Source: Diospyros lotus (Eukaryota; Streptophyta; Magnoliopsida; Ericales; Ebenaceae). Taken from it: a stretch of DNA of 64,000 nucleotides. Below, piece after piece: positions 10,170-21,900 of this stretch. The first letter of the stretch is position 1. The number at the start of each line of letters is the position of its first letter. The stretch lies in NCBI RefSeq assembly GCF_014633365.1, contig NC_068349.1:29836753-29900752 (forward strand). Direction: 5' to 3'. The notes under the pieces are model-generated. The model was not told where the DNA came from, did no database searches, and saw only the letters and a program-made list of their open reading frames with translations. The position numbers and the translations under genes were made by a program.

Positions 10170-12250
10170 CAACCAATGAATTATTGAAAAAGAAAACCCA
10201 TTAAAGGTAAACAATGCAAGAATCCTTAAACAAAGTGAAGTCTCAAAACAATGAGATAAAGAAGAAAATCATTGTATTACATTCAAAGCAAACAATACAT
10301 GGATAAAAGAAAAGGTACATCGAAAAAAAAAAAAAGCCCTAAAAGTCTACTCAACCAGGTTGGGATAAATCTCCACTAAGGATATGGAAGACTAGGTAAG
10401 AACTCTAAATGGGACTATTAAGGGATACCGACGTCAAGTTTTCAACAACTAACCTAAATCCTCAACATCCAAATCCTTAAGAACATCTATCACTGCAGGA
10501 TTCCCTTAGCCACTTGAATAAGGCTCCAAAGGACCAAGAAGGTTCTCCAAGTCATCAACCAGGATGGCAATAAGCTTTTGAACTCTCAAACTCCATATCA
10601 TAATGCTGCCAATCTAGAAGAAGACTTGGTGCTTGACATAATTAATAGAAAATCCAACTGCCTAGGAGAAAGAGCTTTAGCCTTTGCTTGTCAAAAAAAA
10701 TCCATAAGGTAGAACAGACACCGGGTAGAAGAAAAAAAGCTTTGAAGAATGCACATCACAATATTTTATCACCACAATACACGTACGAAGCCTCAAAATC
10801 TTTAAACCCTATAAAGTTTATTAGCTCTTGGCTATCGAAGGGTAAGAAAAAGTAAGGCTAGCTTCCAAAAGAGGTTCAACCACGTAAGAACTCTTATTTC
10901 ATAATCCTCAAGGAAAGGATATAACACATGAGACCTTGCAAGTCTTGCTCTTGAGACCCAAGATCTATTACCAAGAATCAACTGCATCTCTTGAAGAGTG
11001 AAAATCATGAGTTTGTTGCACTCTGTTATAGAAAAGAAATCTTAAAAATGAGACTTTACTAAGAAAGTCTACAAAAGACTAGAATTGCAAGTGACTCTAT
11101 GATAGAGCAAGAATTGATCGGGATAATCTATGAAGATCGAATGAGTCTTCGGGAAACAATTAAAAGAGTAAGGAAGTCTACGAAAAGAATTTAGAAGAAT
11201 TGCTCTTAGAAATTGACTAAGATACCCCTTTTATAGTGAAAAACCCAAAAGACAAAGCAACGGTGGAAGCAATAATGATCTAGACTATCCAAATCCTAAG
11301 AAAATCACAACTGTCAGATGAACGAGAAACAAAAATACAATCAGGTAAAGTCTACTGGACAAAAAATACCAGTATGAAGAAAAAAAAACCCCTAGGAGAG
11401 TCTCCAAGAAAGGTAAGTCGACAACAAAAGCTAATCAGAAAAAAAAAAAAAAAAGAAGTAAAAAGCAATTGATGTGTATGTGGACCAAAGTCTAGTAAGA
11501 TAAACCCAATGGAAAACTTAGAGAGAGAAACTCTAAAGAAAACTCAAAGAGAGACTCTAAGGGAAAAAGACTTGGGGTGAAAGGATTTACCCAATGAATA
11601 AACATTAACTCAATCACAAAACCCAAAAAGGATAAGTTCAAAAGTTACCGATAAAGCATGAAGTTCAAAATTAAAAATCTCGCACAAAAAGGACCTGAAA
11701 GACCCGAAAGGGTCCTAGGAAAGCCTCGGTAGACTCCTACAAAAGGAGTTTCGAAGAGAATATAAAGTCTCTTTTATTCCCAGAACCAAAAGTGCAAATA
11801 GACATCTTTAATAATTTCTTTAAAAATCACACAAGAGATAAGATTTATCCATAAAAGTATATATAAATCTTAGTCAATCTCAAAATATTAGGGATAATTA
11901 TCAACAATCTCCTTGACTCTTTTATAAATAGATGAACTCATTCCACAAAAGTAAATCACTACTACCCAAATAAGAGTTCTGCTAACTTTTCTAAATATAA
12001 AATCTTGATTTAAATATCAAAATGTTTACGTAAAGAATATTCCGCACCCTTTAACCAACTTTTTTGCAACGCATTGACAGGTTAAGATAATTTTCTTTAC
12101 ATATAAATTCTAGTGTTTTATTTAGATAACAATACTTTTAAAATACAATAAATAGTTTAACTCTCAAAAGATATATAAGATGACAGTCAATGACACTTCC
12201 TATTTTATTTTTATTTGATTAAATATCAAATTGACCCTATGATTAACAGG
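10170..12250. other. Unclassified A-rich intergenic/repeat DNA
   Basis: No reading frame or domain is recognisable. The plus strand is strongly A-rich, with poly-A runs at about 10,323-10,335 and 11,440-11,455. A good TATA-box form (TTTTATAAATAG, about 11,920) is followed by nothing codable, which would suit the promoter part of a decayed LTR. It probably continues the DNA at 2,161-4,262 that copia-1 interrupted. Confidence 0.45.
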
Positions 12251-12942
12251 AGAAGAAGAAAGATATACAGGAGCGTGAATTATGCATAATGTCAAGCCCC
12301 AGGAGGAAACCAGACAAAACACTTTTTTTCACCTCACTAGAAAATCTTCAGATCTCAAGCCCCACGTGTCGCTTTGCCAGCCTGTCTCCCACTCTCTGTC
12401 TCTGCCCCCTCCTTTTCTGTGTGTCAGTCAGTTTGATTAATAATAAAAAGGGAAATGTATTTTTAATATTCACTAATTAAATATTTTTATATTAAAAGAT
12501 AATAAAATCACATATACAGGCACATGCGTTGCAACGCCATTTGCCAAGAAGAAAGCACATGATGTGTGACTGTGATGTGGTAGTCAGCTGCACAATTTGC
12601 GATTAATTTATTTATTGGCATAATTTTAGACCAAAAGCCTTATTTGTTGTAAATATATATATTATATATATAAATTGCAGGCAAACAAAGCCCAAAGAAA
12701 GGAGTAAAGAGATTTAATTTTTGAATTTTTAATTTGAAAAAAAAAAAAACAATAGAAAAAAGAGTGTAAAGTGGGGAGTGGGATGGCAGTGCCAGAAATG
12801 GTTAAGAAATAAAGAGAGAGAAAAGTAACATGTATTTTGAGGTCTGTTCACAAGCACAAGAGACAGTCCCCCCGAAAGATTCCTGCTCCTCTGCACTTTT
12901 GTCATAATACGTGTGGCATCACATCCGCCTTTAGATCTCTGA

Positions 12943-12943
<1 letters not shown>

Positions 12944-12979
<36 letters not shown>
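12944..12979. repeat. (CT)n microsatellite
   Basis: An almost pure CT run is followed by an AT-rich stretch. It lies about 1.4 kb beyond the stop codon of the CCCH gene. Confidence 0.95.
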
Positions 12980-12981
<2 letters not shown>

Positions 12982-13267
12982 TATACACATATATATATAC
13001 AATATATATAGATAGAGAGAAAAGTGGACGATCAATCACATGGGCGTTGGTGGTGGATGGGGCCCAGATAACCAAAGATGATGATGAAGATGAAAGATGA
13101 AAGGTATTGGAAAGGAAGGTCCCATGTGCAGTGCCAGCAACCGCCACCCAAGTCAAGAAGAAATCCAAATCTAAATCCGAATACCCACATCTCACCTCTC
13201 CTCTCCCAATAAAATAAAGCTTAGAAAACACAGCCAAGCTATCATGCATGCAGCCATGAAACAACAA

Positions 13268-13270
<3 letters not shown>

Positions 13271-13300
<30 letters not shown>
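13271..13300. repeat. (GA)n microsatellite
   Basis: Pure GA run of about 15 units downstream of the CCCH gene. Together with the opposite CT run at 12,944-12,979 it could pair as an imperfect inverted repeat. Confidence 0.95.
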
Positions 13301-13302
<2 letters not shown>

Positions 13303-14325
13303 GAGATTGAAGAAGAACCCATTTTCTATCGTCCAATTCTATTCTTTCTTGTGTTTTTTTCACTTCAACTTTTGTCTTTCTTCTTCTTCTTTCTGTCTAT
13401 TATATAAAAGGTTGATGACAATATGGTATTACAACATTAAACAAAGCACAAGAAGAAGAACTATGCCTGCCTGGTTATGGTAGAAGATACCATTTCTTTA
13501 TATACCTGATGCCTGAGATCATAATTCTACTACTACTGCTGCTGCCGCTGCTACTACTAGTAGTAGTGGAGCTGAATCTTCTTTATATAAATATATAGAT
13601 ATATATATATATATATAGATTGAGCTTCCTTTCCTCCCCTTTTTTTCAGTACACAATCAACCTTCCAGAGGTGCACTTGTTCTTCAAGTTAAAGGCTCCC
13701 CCCCCCATGTCTGCTGCTTCTTCTTCTTGCTGCTGCTGCTGCTTCTGCTCTGTACATTAATTGTCTTCCTAATAACATTGCGCTACCAAACTACATGGAT
13801 CTTGGGATATAGGGGTTCGGCAAATTTGTGTTTGGAAAGACAGAAAATTGAAAAAAGAAAGGGAAGAAAATTACAGCTAGCCCCCCAACAGTTTGCTTTG
13901 GCTTTTTACTATACTACACATTAATTAATTGTACGTTTGTTTCTTTTTACCTGTGGTCCAACTTGTGCCTCAACTACAGATATCAATGTGACGAATAGTA
14001 CAACAACGGGAGAAATGGCTGACCCCACTTGCTTTACTGACTTTGATGTATGCATTTGCATCTTAGTAGAGACAGTATAGCTACTACAATTACTGGCGAT
14101 GCTGATGCTGATGCCGCCGGAGGACAATTAACACTGCTTTAGTTTTGGTTATTCTTACACTTCTTCCTGCAAAATCACCCCCACAGAACAACCAACCAAA
14201 ACCATCAAATCCCCCCCAGATTGCAAGTATGTTCACACAAATACGAACACGAAATCAAACACTTAATTGGATCAACGCGATAGCAGACCTGTTAGCTAAG
14301 GAAGCTACAGTCAAACCGCCGGCAC

Positions 14326-17300
14326 CTACATGCCTATGGCTCCATGGCCAGAGGAGAACCTGATGAATCATAGCCTCAAAGTTGGATTACGGGGATCATT
14401 TATCGACTTATACATGTGTCTTGAGTTGTGAAGGCTAATATATATATATATATATATATAGTGTGTGTGGTCTATACCTTGACACTTGGAAGTAGCATGA
14501 TTTGAGGGAAGCCATGTCCAGTGTAGAATTGGCTGGAAGCAAGGATGAAGTGATCAAGTTACTGTTAGTAGAAGATGCCGCCACAGTGCTCGTTGCGGCC
14601 TCAGTTGCGGCAGTGTTGAAGGTTGTCATATAGTCTCCGACAGCTTTAGGGGATGCAAAGGGACTATCTGGGAGGTTGTGCTCCAAGCTGCATTCAATTC
14701 GAGCACAGCATTCTCAAACTTGGCAATGCAGACTTGCCCATTACAAAAGGAACATTTTAAGCCCAAAGTAGAATGAACCCATGAAAGCTTCAGGATGACA
14801 AAAGCTCATATATAACCAAGCAATCAAAGCAGTTAAAGTTTGCCATTATGAGTTGCCCCTTCATTGATCAGAGGTCGAAAATTTGTATACCTTTCTGGGA
14901 GATCACTTTCCTCATTCTGGTTGGGGCTTTCTTTGCCATTCTTATCAGTACCATTTGCAGTGGATGATGATTCTTTCTCCATTTCTGTCCCATTTTCAGT
15001 CCCAGTCCCGTTTGCAGCCCCAGCTCCATTCAATTCTTGATCAGCCACGACAGTTTCAGGAGCAGCCGCTGCATGCTTGGAACCACCGATTTCTGGACAA
15101 AATCAAAGACGCATGCCGATCAATCAAATCAGCATTTGTGGTCTTGATAATCAAGTAATACAATGTCTGATTAGACCCAACAAGAAGTAACAGATATCTG
15201 TACCTTCTTTGATTCGTGGGCTGCTGGGATCCAAAGGAAGAACCAGGTTTTGATGACTGAAGAAATTCGGAGAGGAGTGAGTTGGAGACAGAATGGCAGC
15301 GCCGGTGGAGAGCGCGCGGTGGTGGGTGTGCCGCTTCACGTCAAGAAGCTCCAGATCCGCCAGCCTCCGGCTCTGCAGCTCGATCGCGTGCTGCAAATCG
15401 GACTGCTCCTCCAGCTTCCTTCTCCACATGTCCTGGGTGTTGCACAACATCCTCGCTCCTGAATTCACAAAACAAACCAACCCAAATTATGCAACATATA
15501 TAGAATAGAATTACAGGGTTCACCAAACTCATTTTTTTGTTTACCAAGTTGAAGATCAAAGGGTTCTCTTGAATCCAACCCAGTGGGGCTGCCACATGCC
15601 GAGAACTCTCCCCTCTCCATTTGCTGCTGGTGCTTCCTGCAATTTCCAATTGGCATGATCAGCAGCAAATCACCACCATTAATTTAAACCATGGAATTTC
15701 AAAGCGAAAGCGAGCCAGAGAGCCTAAACGTGCCTAAACTTGTCGGGGACCTTGCCCTTCTCCTTGTATGGCTTGACAAGGACCCGAGCGTCGCATACAA
15801 AATGAGGGTTCCCTTTGGCAAGAATCCGCTTAACAGTTTCTGGGTACACAAATGTTACAAATCCGAACATTCGCTTCTGTTGATAAGGAATTCTCACGTC
15901 TTGAACTGGCCCGTAAATACTTCAAAACACGAAACATACATAGGGGTTCAATCACTTTTGGTACTCACACTGAAAAAGGCTGGACTATGAATACATAGAC
16001 TTGTATATATATTTGATTGATTGCTAAATGAACCACCTGAAATAATTGGAAACGTCCTCCTCTCTAAAGGTGCTATCAGCCGGAAAAGTCAGGTAGATCT
16101 GCCGGGAACCAGGGTTCAAGATTCCCGGCGGCCCGCCGTTCATCAGAAAATCATTCCTTTCAAGCCGCCCGCATCGCCCCAATTTGTGCATATCTTCACC
16201 CATCATCAATGCAGCAGCAGCAGCAGCAGCAGCTCTGCTACACAACAAAATCAAACGATTAATTAACAGTATTTCAAGAATCAGACCTAAAAATGTGGAC
16301 TTTATGTGAGAATTATGGATGCAAATTTACCTCTGGTTGTCAGTCTGTTGTTGAAGGAGAAGGTTCATGCATTTGCTTGCTGTGACAGAAGAGTATGGGA
16401 AAGATGAAGCAGCCATGATCTGAGAAGCAGCCGCCAATCTTTGCTGGTGAGCGGATTTAGATCGGAGCAGGTCTTGGCAGTGCTCCATCATGTCGAGCTT
16501 TCCCGGCGAGCCCACCATAGCGGCGGCGTCAGCGGCGCCGGAGGAATCGGCGGCCAGGACGGTGTGGAGGAATCTGCAGCTGTTTCCGTTCTTGCAGTAG
16601 CCTCTGGCATAATAGAGGCAAGGCTTCCAGCCAAGCCCGCTGGATGGGTCATCGGAGATATCATTCACGGAGCAGCTCCGGCGGTGAGGGTGGCCATTCA
16701 CGGAGCCTCCCCAGGCGGCGCCACCGTAGGAATTGAAGAGCATAGCGTCGCCGCCGCTAGGGCTGGAGGCGAAATCTTGATGCGGGTAGTATAAATCGGG
16801 GCTTTTCGGGCCGAGAGTCGGCGAGCCGTCGTTGAGAAAGGAGAGCTGGTCTTGGAGCTGGAATTCATCCATCAGATCAGCCCCCCCGCCGCCGTAGAAA
16901 GGGGAAGCTGACGAATTCATCGACGAAGAGGAGGCTAGATTACTGATTCCATTGCTTGTAACAGCCGAAAACGAGGTCGAAGACGAGCTCGGGCTGATCA
17001 AATCATCGCGGTTGTAATCGGAGAAGCAAGAAGCAGCCCAAGACGCAGACTGGCTTGGAATACTCAGCGGAGACGGAAGACTAGGCCCGGTAACGCCGCC
17101 GAGAAACCGCGACGAGGAGGAATTCTGCCGGGAAAGAGAGACGGGATGGCCGTTGTTGGCTAAAAAAGGCGACGGAGACGACGGAGTCGAGGGGGTAGAC
17201 GGCGAGGAAGTGGCCAAACCGAGCTCCTTCCTGGCCTTTATGACGACGGAGTGGACGAGAGCTTCGGGGCCAAAAGCTAATCGAATCATCTCCTTCTCGC

Positions 17301-17403
17301 CATGGTCTTGAATCAAAAGCAGACCCATGATTTTGGAGGCATTTTCAGGGTCCAAATTTTGAATCCTCTGGAGAACAATCCTTGTTGCTTCATATGTATC
17401 CAT
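14326..17403 (-). CDS. Zinc finger CCCH domain protein with RRM (C3H53-like)
   Basis: The plant CCCH-RRM family, often annotated zinc finger CCCH domain-containing protein 53, is thought to bind RNA in post-transcriptional control. Coding exons on the minus strand are 17403-16331, 16234-16037, 15919-15740, 15636-15545, 15458-15204, 15092-14891, 14687-14478 and 14359-14326. They join in phase to 747 codons plus TAG. Residues 1-63 are the conserved N-terminal module ([20 protein letters not shown]...). The finger CX7CX5CX3H uses C262, C270, C276 and H280. An RRM spans about 402-475, with RNP2-like IYLTFP and RNP1 [10 protein letters not shown] coiled, Glu/Gln-rich segment is near 517-550, and the C terminus ends [18 protein letters not shown] is chosen as start by family conservation, although an in-frame Met exists at 17,514. 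All introns are 86-203 bp; the gene looks intact. Confidence 0.93.
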
Positions 17404-17758
17404 TTTCGAGGGGTTGGTAGAAGATTTTCCACCCCCAATCCAACCCTCTAACAAATTTCTCTCTCTCTCTTTCTCTACTCTACAGGTAAGAAAAACTCTT
17501 CCAACAACCCACAACGAAAAGCTTAATTACTTCCAGAGAGTACTGGAGGAGCGGTTCTTCAGTGGCTCTTTCTCCTGTTCCTGCAGGAAACCCAGTAAAG
17601 GGAAAGATTAGAAAGCAGTAGTATTCCCGTGGGAGGAAAGATAAAAAGGAGAAAGATGTTTGGTCGAAAAGAAAATACGGTGGTTGAACTTGGATTTTTC
17701 CGTAAAGACATACAAGAAAGAAAACCACAGCAGTAGTTACAGAGCGGGGGATGAAGAG

Positions 17759-17803
<45 letters not shown>

Positions 17804-18500
17804 GCTGAGAGGAAGAAAAAGAAGAAGAGTTGAACAAATTACCGCTTACCATGAAAGAAGATCTCAAGGCAGACACAGTCGCTACTCTCTGAATCAGTGT
17901 GGAGTCTGGGCAAGAGGGAGTGGAAATTGAATTTACCAGAAAAGCTAAACCACCGCCTTATTTCTATGGCGCAGTGGGTGGCAGAGGCAGAGAGCAGAAG
18001 GCAGAGAGCAGATCAGCCATCAATTGCCTCTTCTGACCCGATTGCTCGCTCTCTCTTAATTTGAACCCACCTTTGCTTTTGCTTCTCACTGTCTTCTCCT
18101 AGACAGTGAGTGGAGCTAAGCTGCAGAGAGAGAGAGAAGAAGATTGAAGAATATTTTCTCTCTCTGTGTTGCTCTCTCTCTCTCTCTCACTGTGTCTGAA
18201 GTTGGAAAACAAAGATTTATTATTATGGCATCAAAGCTGAGTGAGAGAGCGGGAGAGAGAGAGTGGTGGAGCGGGGTTCCAGATCTGCCTGGTGCTTGAA
18301 ATAGTGCACGTTGATCTCTATTTCTTTCTTTCTCCTCTTCCTCTTCCTCTTCCTCTTCCTCTTTCGTTCTTTGCTCTCTCTCTCTCTCTCTCTCTCTCTG
18401 TGTCAGACACTCGCTTCCCTCTACTGCCTTTTGGCAGCTCATGGCGTCCTGTGAGCGGGCATTAGCCCCACTCGCAGTTTCGGCGCGTGAATTGCCAACG
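17404..18500 (-). promoter_or_regulatory. 5' leader and proximal promoter of the CCCH gene
   Basis: The DNA upstream of the start codon is rich in CT on plus (GA on minus) tracts, as in many plant leaders. A good donor on the minus strand (CATG/GTAAGC, intron from 17,849) and acceptors at about 17,587 (TTTCCTGCAG) and 17,480 (TTACCTGTAG) suggest a 5' UTR intron. Splicing to 17,480 would remove the upstream in-frame Met. No convincing TATA box or transcription start can be named. Transposon DNA begins at 18,755, so the promoter is short or lies partly in repeats. Confidence 0.5.
17764..17800. repeat. (CT)n microsatellite in the leader
   Basis: About 18 CT units sit in the inferred 5' leader of the CCCH gene, inside or next to its putative leader intron. 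Similar shorter tracts lie at 18,170-18,187 and 18,376-18,399, with (CTTCCT)n-like repeats at 18,333-18,362. Confidence 0.95.
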
Positions 18501-18910
18501 CCAACTACTGACAAGTGACACCTTGACCCAGAAACGTACCCGTGTTTTTATCTCCCCGCAGACCATTTCCATTTCACAAATATGTTATTATTTGGGTATC
18601 CCAATTTGTACTTGTTCTGTTTTGTAATTAAAATTACTTTTAAATTTCAGTCTGAGTTTCAGAAAAACTTAAAAAGTGAAAAGGATGAGTTTGGGTATAT
18701 ATATTACATATTATTTATATGTTAACATTTTAAGTTATTATTTATTTTAACCTCTGTTGAATTATGTTTTAAGAATGATAGAATCTAAAACTTTAATAAT
18801 TTTAATAATAAATTATTAATCGAGTAAAATATTGTGTTAATCAAGTAACACATCCCTTATTCAAGTAAAACTTCTTATTGTAAAAAATACAACAATAAAA
18901 AACTTCTTAT

Positions 18911-19782
18911 TGTAAAAAATACAACAATAAAAACATTTTTAGAATGAAGGAAATTGTCATTTAAAGTCAAGTGAGATGTTGGTCTCTAAAAGTACAACCG
19001 TTAAAAGGGCTCTCTTGAAGAGAAAGCTTCTCGAGAGAAGAAAGATGTGGAAGGGTTGAGAAAGCCTTATAGATGGGGCCCCTCAAAGAGGGAGCGTCTC
19101 TTAGAAAGGTTCGACTGGCCTGGTGCTTGGATTCGGTAGATGGCTCTCAAAGGAGGTTTGAAACACTCCTCGGGGAGGAATTAATCAGCTTCTGAAAAGA
19201 GAATGAGTCTCTTTGGGGAAGGTACTTCAAGGGCCTCTGAGATAATAGGAGTTTTCTCGAAGGGACAATGACAACCCGAGCTCAACTTCCAGAAGAACTG
19301 TAGCACGAGACAAATATTAGAAGGCTTGCGAGAAGGATCTCCAGCAAAGACCCTCCAACGGTTAAGTCAATATGGGAAAAAAGAAAAGTCTTGCGAAAAG
19401 AAATGTAAAGAACTTCGGAAAAGAAAGTTTGAGATAATCAAGATTCGATTACCAAATATTTTCCCAGAGCCAATTGTGTTATGTCTTGCCTTTTATAAGA
19501 GTCTAGGTCACAATGATTGATTGGGACAATTGTGCAACACCTTATTAGCCTCTCGGAGAAGCTTCTTTGAGAGGCTTCCTGAGAGAGCAATTCTTCGATT
19601 GTGAAAAGGCCTCTATCCGCTCTTCCCCAAGAAACAAGCCTCTCAGAGAGGCTCTTTCGAGATGCTTTCGGAGAGAGTCTATCGGAAGTTTCCGAAAGGC
19701 CTCCATAGCCTTCTCCCCGAGAGCTCTCTCCGAGAGAACTCTCTCCCCAAAAACTCTCTCGAAGAGAGTGAGGGGTACAACA
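18911..19782 (-). repeat. 3' LTR of gag-only gypsy element
   Basis: About 870 bp, ending GGGTACAACA on plus. It is full of CTCTC/GAGAG palindromic words (for example CCTCTCAGAGAGGC) that also occur in the other LTR. Its first 32 bp are duplicated in tandem (units from 18,879 and 18,911). Confidence 0.8.
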
Positions 19783-20397
19783 TTTGCCCCCCCTTTCTAT
19801 GTTTACATTTAGGTGACTGCAGAAAGTAGATCCTCTCTGAAAAATCTACCTCCGTGAGCTGTGCCGTTTTGGCTTCCCTTACTTGATTTGTCGCATCCTT
19901 AGCACCAGATTGCCACTTGTCAAGCCGTGCCGCCTGTCTAGTATGCCTCGACCATTTGGAGTCAATGCCAGGTACCGATTTCAAGCTTAGGCTTTAGGCC
20001 TTGCAGGCCAACGTAAGGTCCCTCTAGCCGAGCTTTCCCTAATTGTAGGTTCTTGTTGAATTTGTTTCGCGTTGCATAGTCGCTGGGTATCTAGGTTTGT
20101 AGGGGGACTTGGCGCCGGATTCCAATCACGTGTTCGAGTTTGTCGAGAGACTTAGCACTGGATCCTTGTAGGGAGTTTAGGTCATGCACAATAGCTTGAC
20201 TCTAGTCTGCACTAGTGGATCTAGGTTGGTTTCCTGTAATAACACACGAACTTCACTGGTGAATCTAGGTTAGTCCAAGGGGCATTACGCTGGATCACCT
20301 TTGGGTATTCGAGGCTATCGTTCAGCCTTGTATGCACTTCCCATATCTTCAGCCCGGGGTCAATAACTAGAATTCTATAAGACGTTCCAAGTTTATC

Positions 20398-20805
20398 GGG
20401 AGGCTTAGCTCCAGATTTACTAAGGAGTCAAGGTTAGCCTATAGGCTTAGCACCGGACTCACGCAAGGGATCCAAGTTAGCTTACGAGCATTGCATCAGA
20501 AAGTGTCCAGGAATCGAGAAGGGTCCGGGGACATTGCGCCAGATCATAGTTGGGTGAGTTCGTCATATAAGGCTAACAATAGTCTCATGCTTTCCTTAGG
20601 CCTCTTCGGGCTAGTTCGACACATATGGCTCTAGGTTAGACCTGGAATTATTCGCTAGACTGTTGCTGGTCGTTCCAAGTTTGCTATGAGGCTTGGCGTC
20701 GAATCTACTAAGGAGTAAAGGTTAGCCTGTAGGCTTAGCATCGGACTCACGCAAGGGATCCAAGTTAGTCTGCAGGCATTGCATCATAACACATCCGAGA
20801 ATCCG
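20398..20805. repeat. Internal duplicated block in the gag-only element
   Basis: About 115 bp (20,398-20,515) recurs at 20,689-20,805: both contain CGGACTCACGCAAGGGATCC and TTAGCCT-TAGGCTTAGCA words. A shorter 40-bp tandem pair (CCTATTACCTTTA...GAGCTTAGCA) lies at about 20,868-20,949. This noncoding 3' part between gag and LTR is the usual place for such repeats in Tat-related gypsy elements. Confidence 0.75.
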
Positions 20806-21387
20806 AGGATGTCCGTCATCTTAGTGCCAAATTGCCAGTTATTGAACCAAACCCTCTAGAACGTAAGCTCCCTATTACCTTTATTGTTCCATCGTTGTTG
20901 AGCTTAGCACCCTATTACCTTTACTGTTCCGTCATTGTCGAGCTTAGCAATACTAGGGCTCATCAAAATTGATTCCCTGCCATGGTTCCTGCATCATATT
21001 TTGTGACAGCTACATGTATGTATACACGTAATACATAAGGGAATACATGCGGTTTGGCTTATAACATTACCTACTTCCATGGGCATACATGAGGTATATT
21101 CTTTTATTCATTCAGGGAGATTATAAATACAGGAGGAAATCTATAAAGGAATCATGATCCATAACATGGTCAGGAAGTGTTCTTTGTAGCACATGACTCT
21201 CTGTGTCTTGCTCGTCATCCCTTCTGGTGGCTTATGTGACTGGAACGGCTAGGAAGTACCTTTTGAGGTGCATGGTGTCCCATGTCTTTCCCATCGACTC
21301 ACCTTGAAATGTTTACAGCACACATGTGTTCAGCCCCAACATCTTCGCAATTATGTATGGCCCCTTCTAAGCGTCCAAAATCTCCAT

Positions 21388-21900
21388 CTAGACAATGAAT
21401 TGCTCTGCTGGGGTGAATAAATCAATCATGGAGATTGGCTTAGAAAAGGTCAGAGATTTTCTGAGCGATGTGTAAGTAGTTCCATTAAGCAAAGTCGATG
21501 CTGCCAACCCGATCAGGAGATCCCTTACTTCTTGAGTGGCTGCCCTAAACCGCTTTATATATTGCTCCATCTACTTGCCAGGCATATGTTGTAGGCTCAT
21601 CAGGTACATTGCGCTCTTTTTCTTCGGCACATAGACTGAGAATGCCTTCAAAAATCCCTTCTCTAGTTTCCTAAATGATCATATGTGCCTTATTGGCAAA
21701 TTCGTGAACCATTGTTGAGCCTGCCCCACTAGAGAGAGGGGGAAGGATTGACATTTAGTTACCTCATTCCAATCGTGTAGTACAACCATGGTCACAAATT
21801 GCTGCAAATGTCTCCCCGGGTCTTCTTTCCCAAAATAAACAGGAAGTTAGGGCAACTTGAATCGCGATTGCACTAGTTGTCTCTGGAGCTCTTCAAACAA
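21388..21900 (-). pseudogene. gag remnant of the gag-only gypsy element
   Basis: The minus-strand translation shows the gypsy gag core in order: a block with VVLHDWNEVTK, then FPLSLVGQAQQWFTNLP, then LEKGFLKAFSVYVPKKKS, then MEQYIKRFRAATQEV, and an ELF-like AEQFIV end. The W-x-x-L-P and Y-x-x-R-F blocks are the retrotransposon gag signature. An in-frame stop lies after the WFTNLPIRHI block, so this copy is decayed. No zinc knuckle was seen downstream. Confidence 0.8.

Larger units (their letters stand above)
12251..14325. other. Downstream region and probable 3' UTR of the CCCH gene
   Basis: The part next to 14,325 must contain the 3' untranslated region of the minus-strand gene, but I could not fix a poly(A) site. 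It holds microsatellites at 12,944-12,979 (CT)n, 13,271-13,300 (GA)n, 13,590-13,620 (AT)n and small GCT/CTT runs near 13,530 and 13,720. The reading frames here are produced by these repeats. Confidence 0.5.

Noticed and set aside
11909..11940. Good TATA box as evidence of a host gene
   Set aside because: No coding sequence or splice signals follow it; LTR promoters carry the same motif.
12902..13363. 153-codon minus-strand reading frame
   Set aside because: Made of translated CT/GA and AT microsatellites (Ser-Leu and Arg-Glu runs); no domain and no exon structure.
15151..15668. Several 70-109 codon frames on both strands
   Set aside because: Exon-intron read-through or antisense of CCCH gene exons; replaced by the spliced model.
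16441..16794. 117-codon plus-strand frame
   Set aside because: Antisense of the first coding exon of the CCCH gene, which has the conserved family sequence on minus.
18116..18514. 132-codon minus-strand frame upstream of the CCCH gene
   Set aside because: Arg-Glu and Glu runs come from GA/CTTCCT repeats in the leader region; not conserved in composition.
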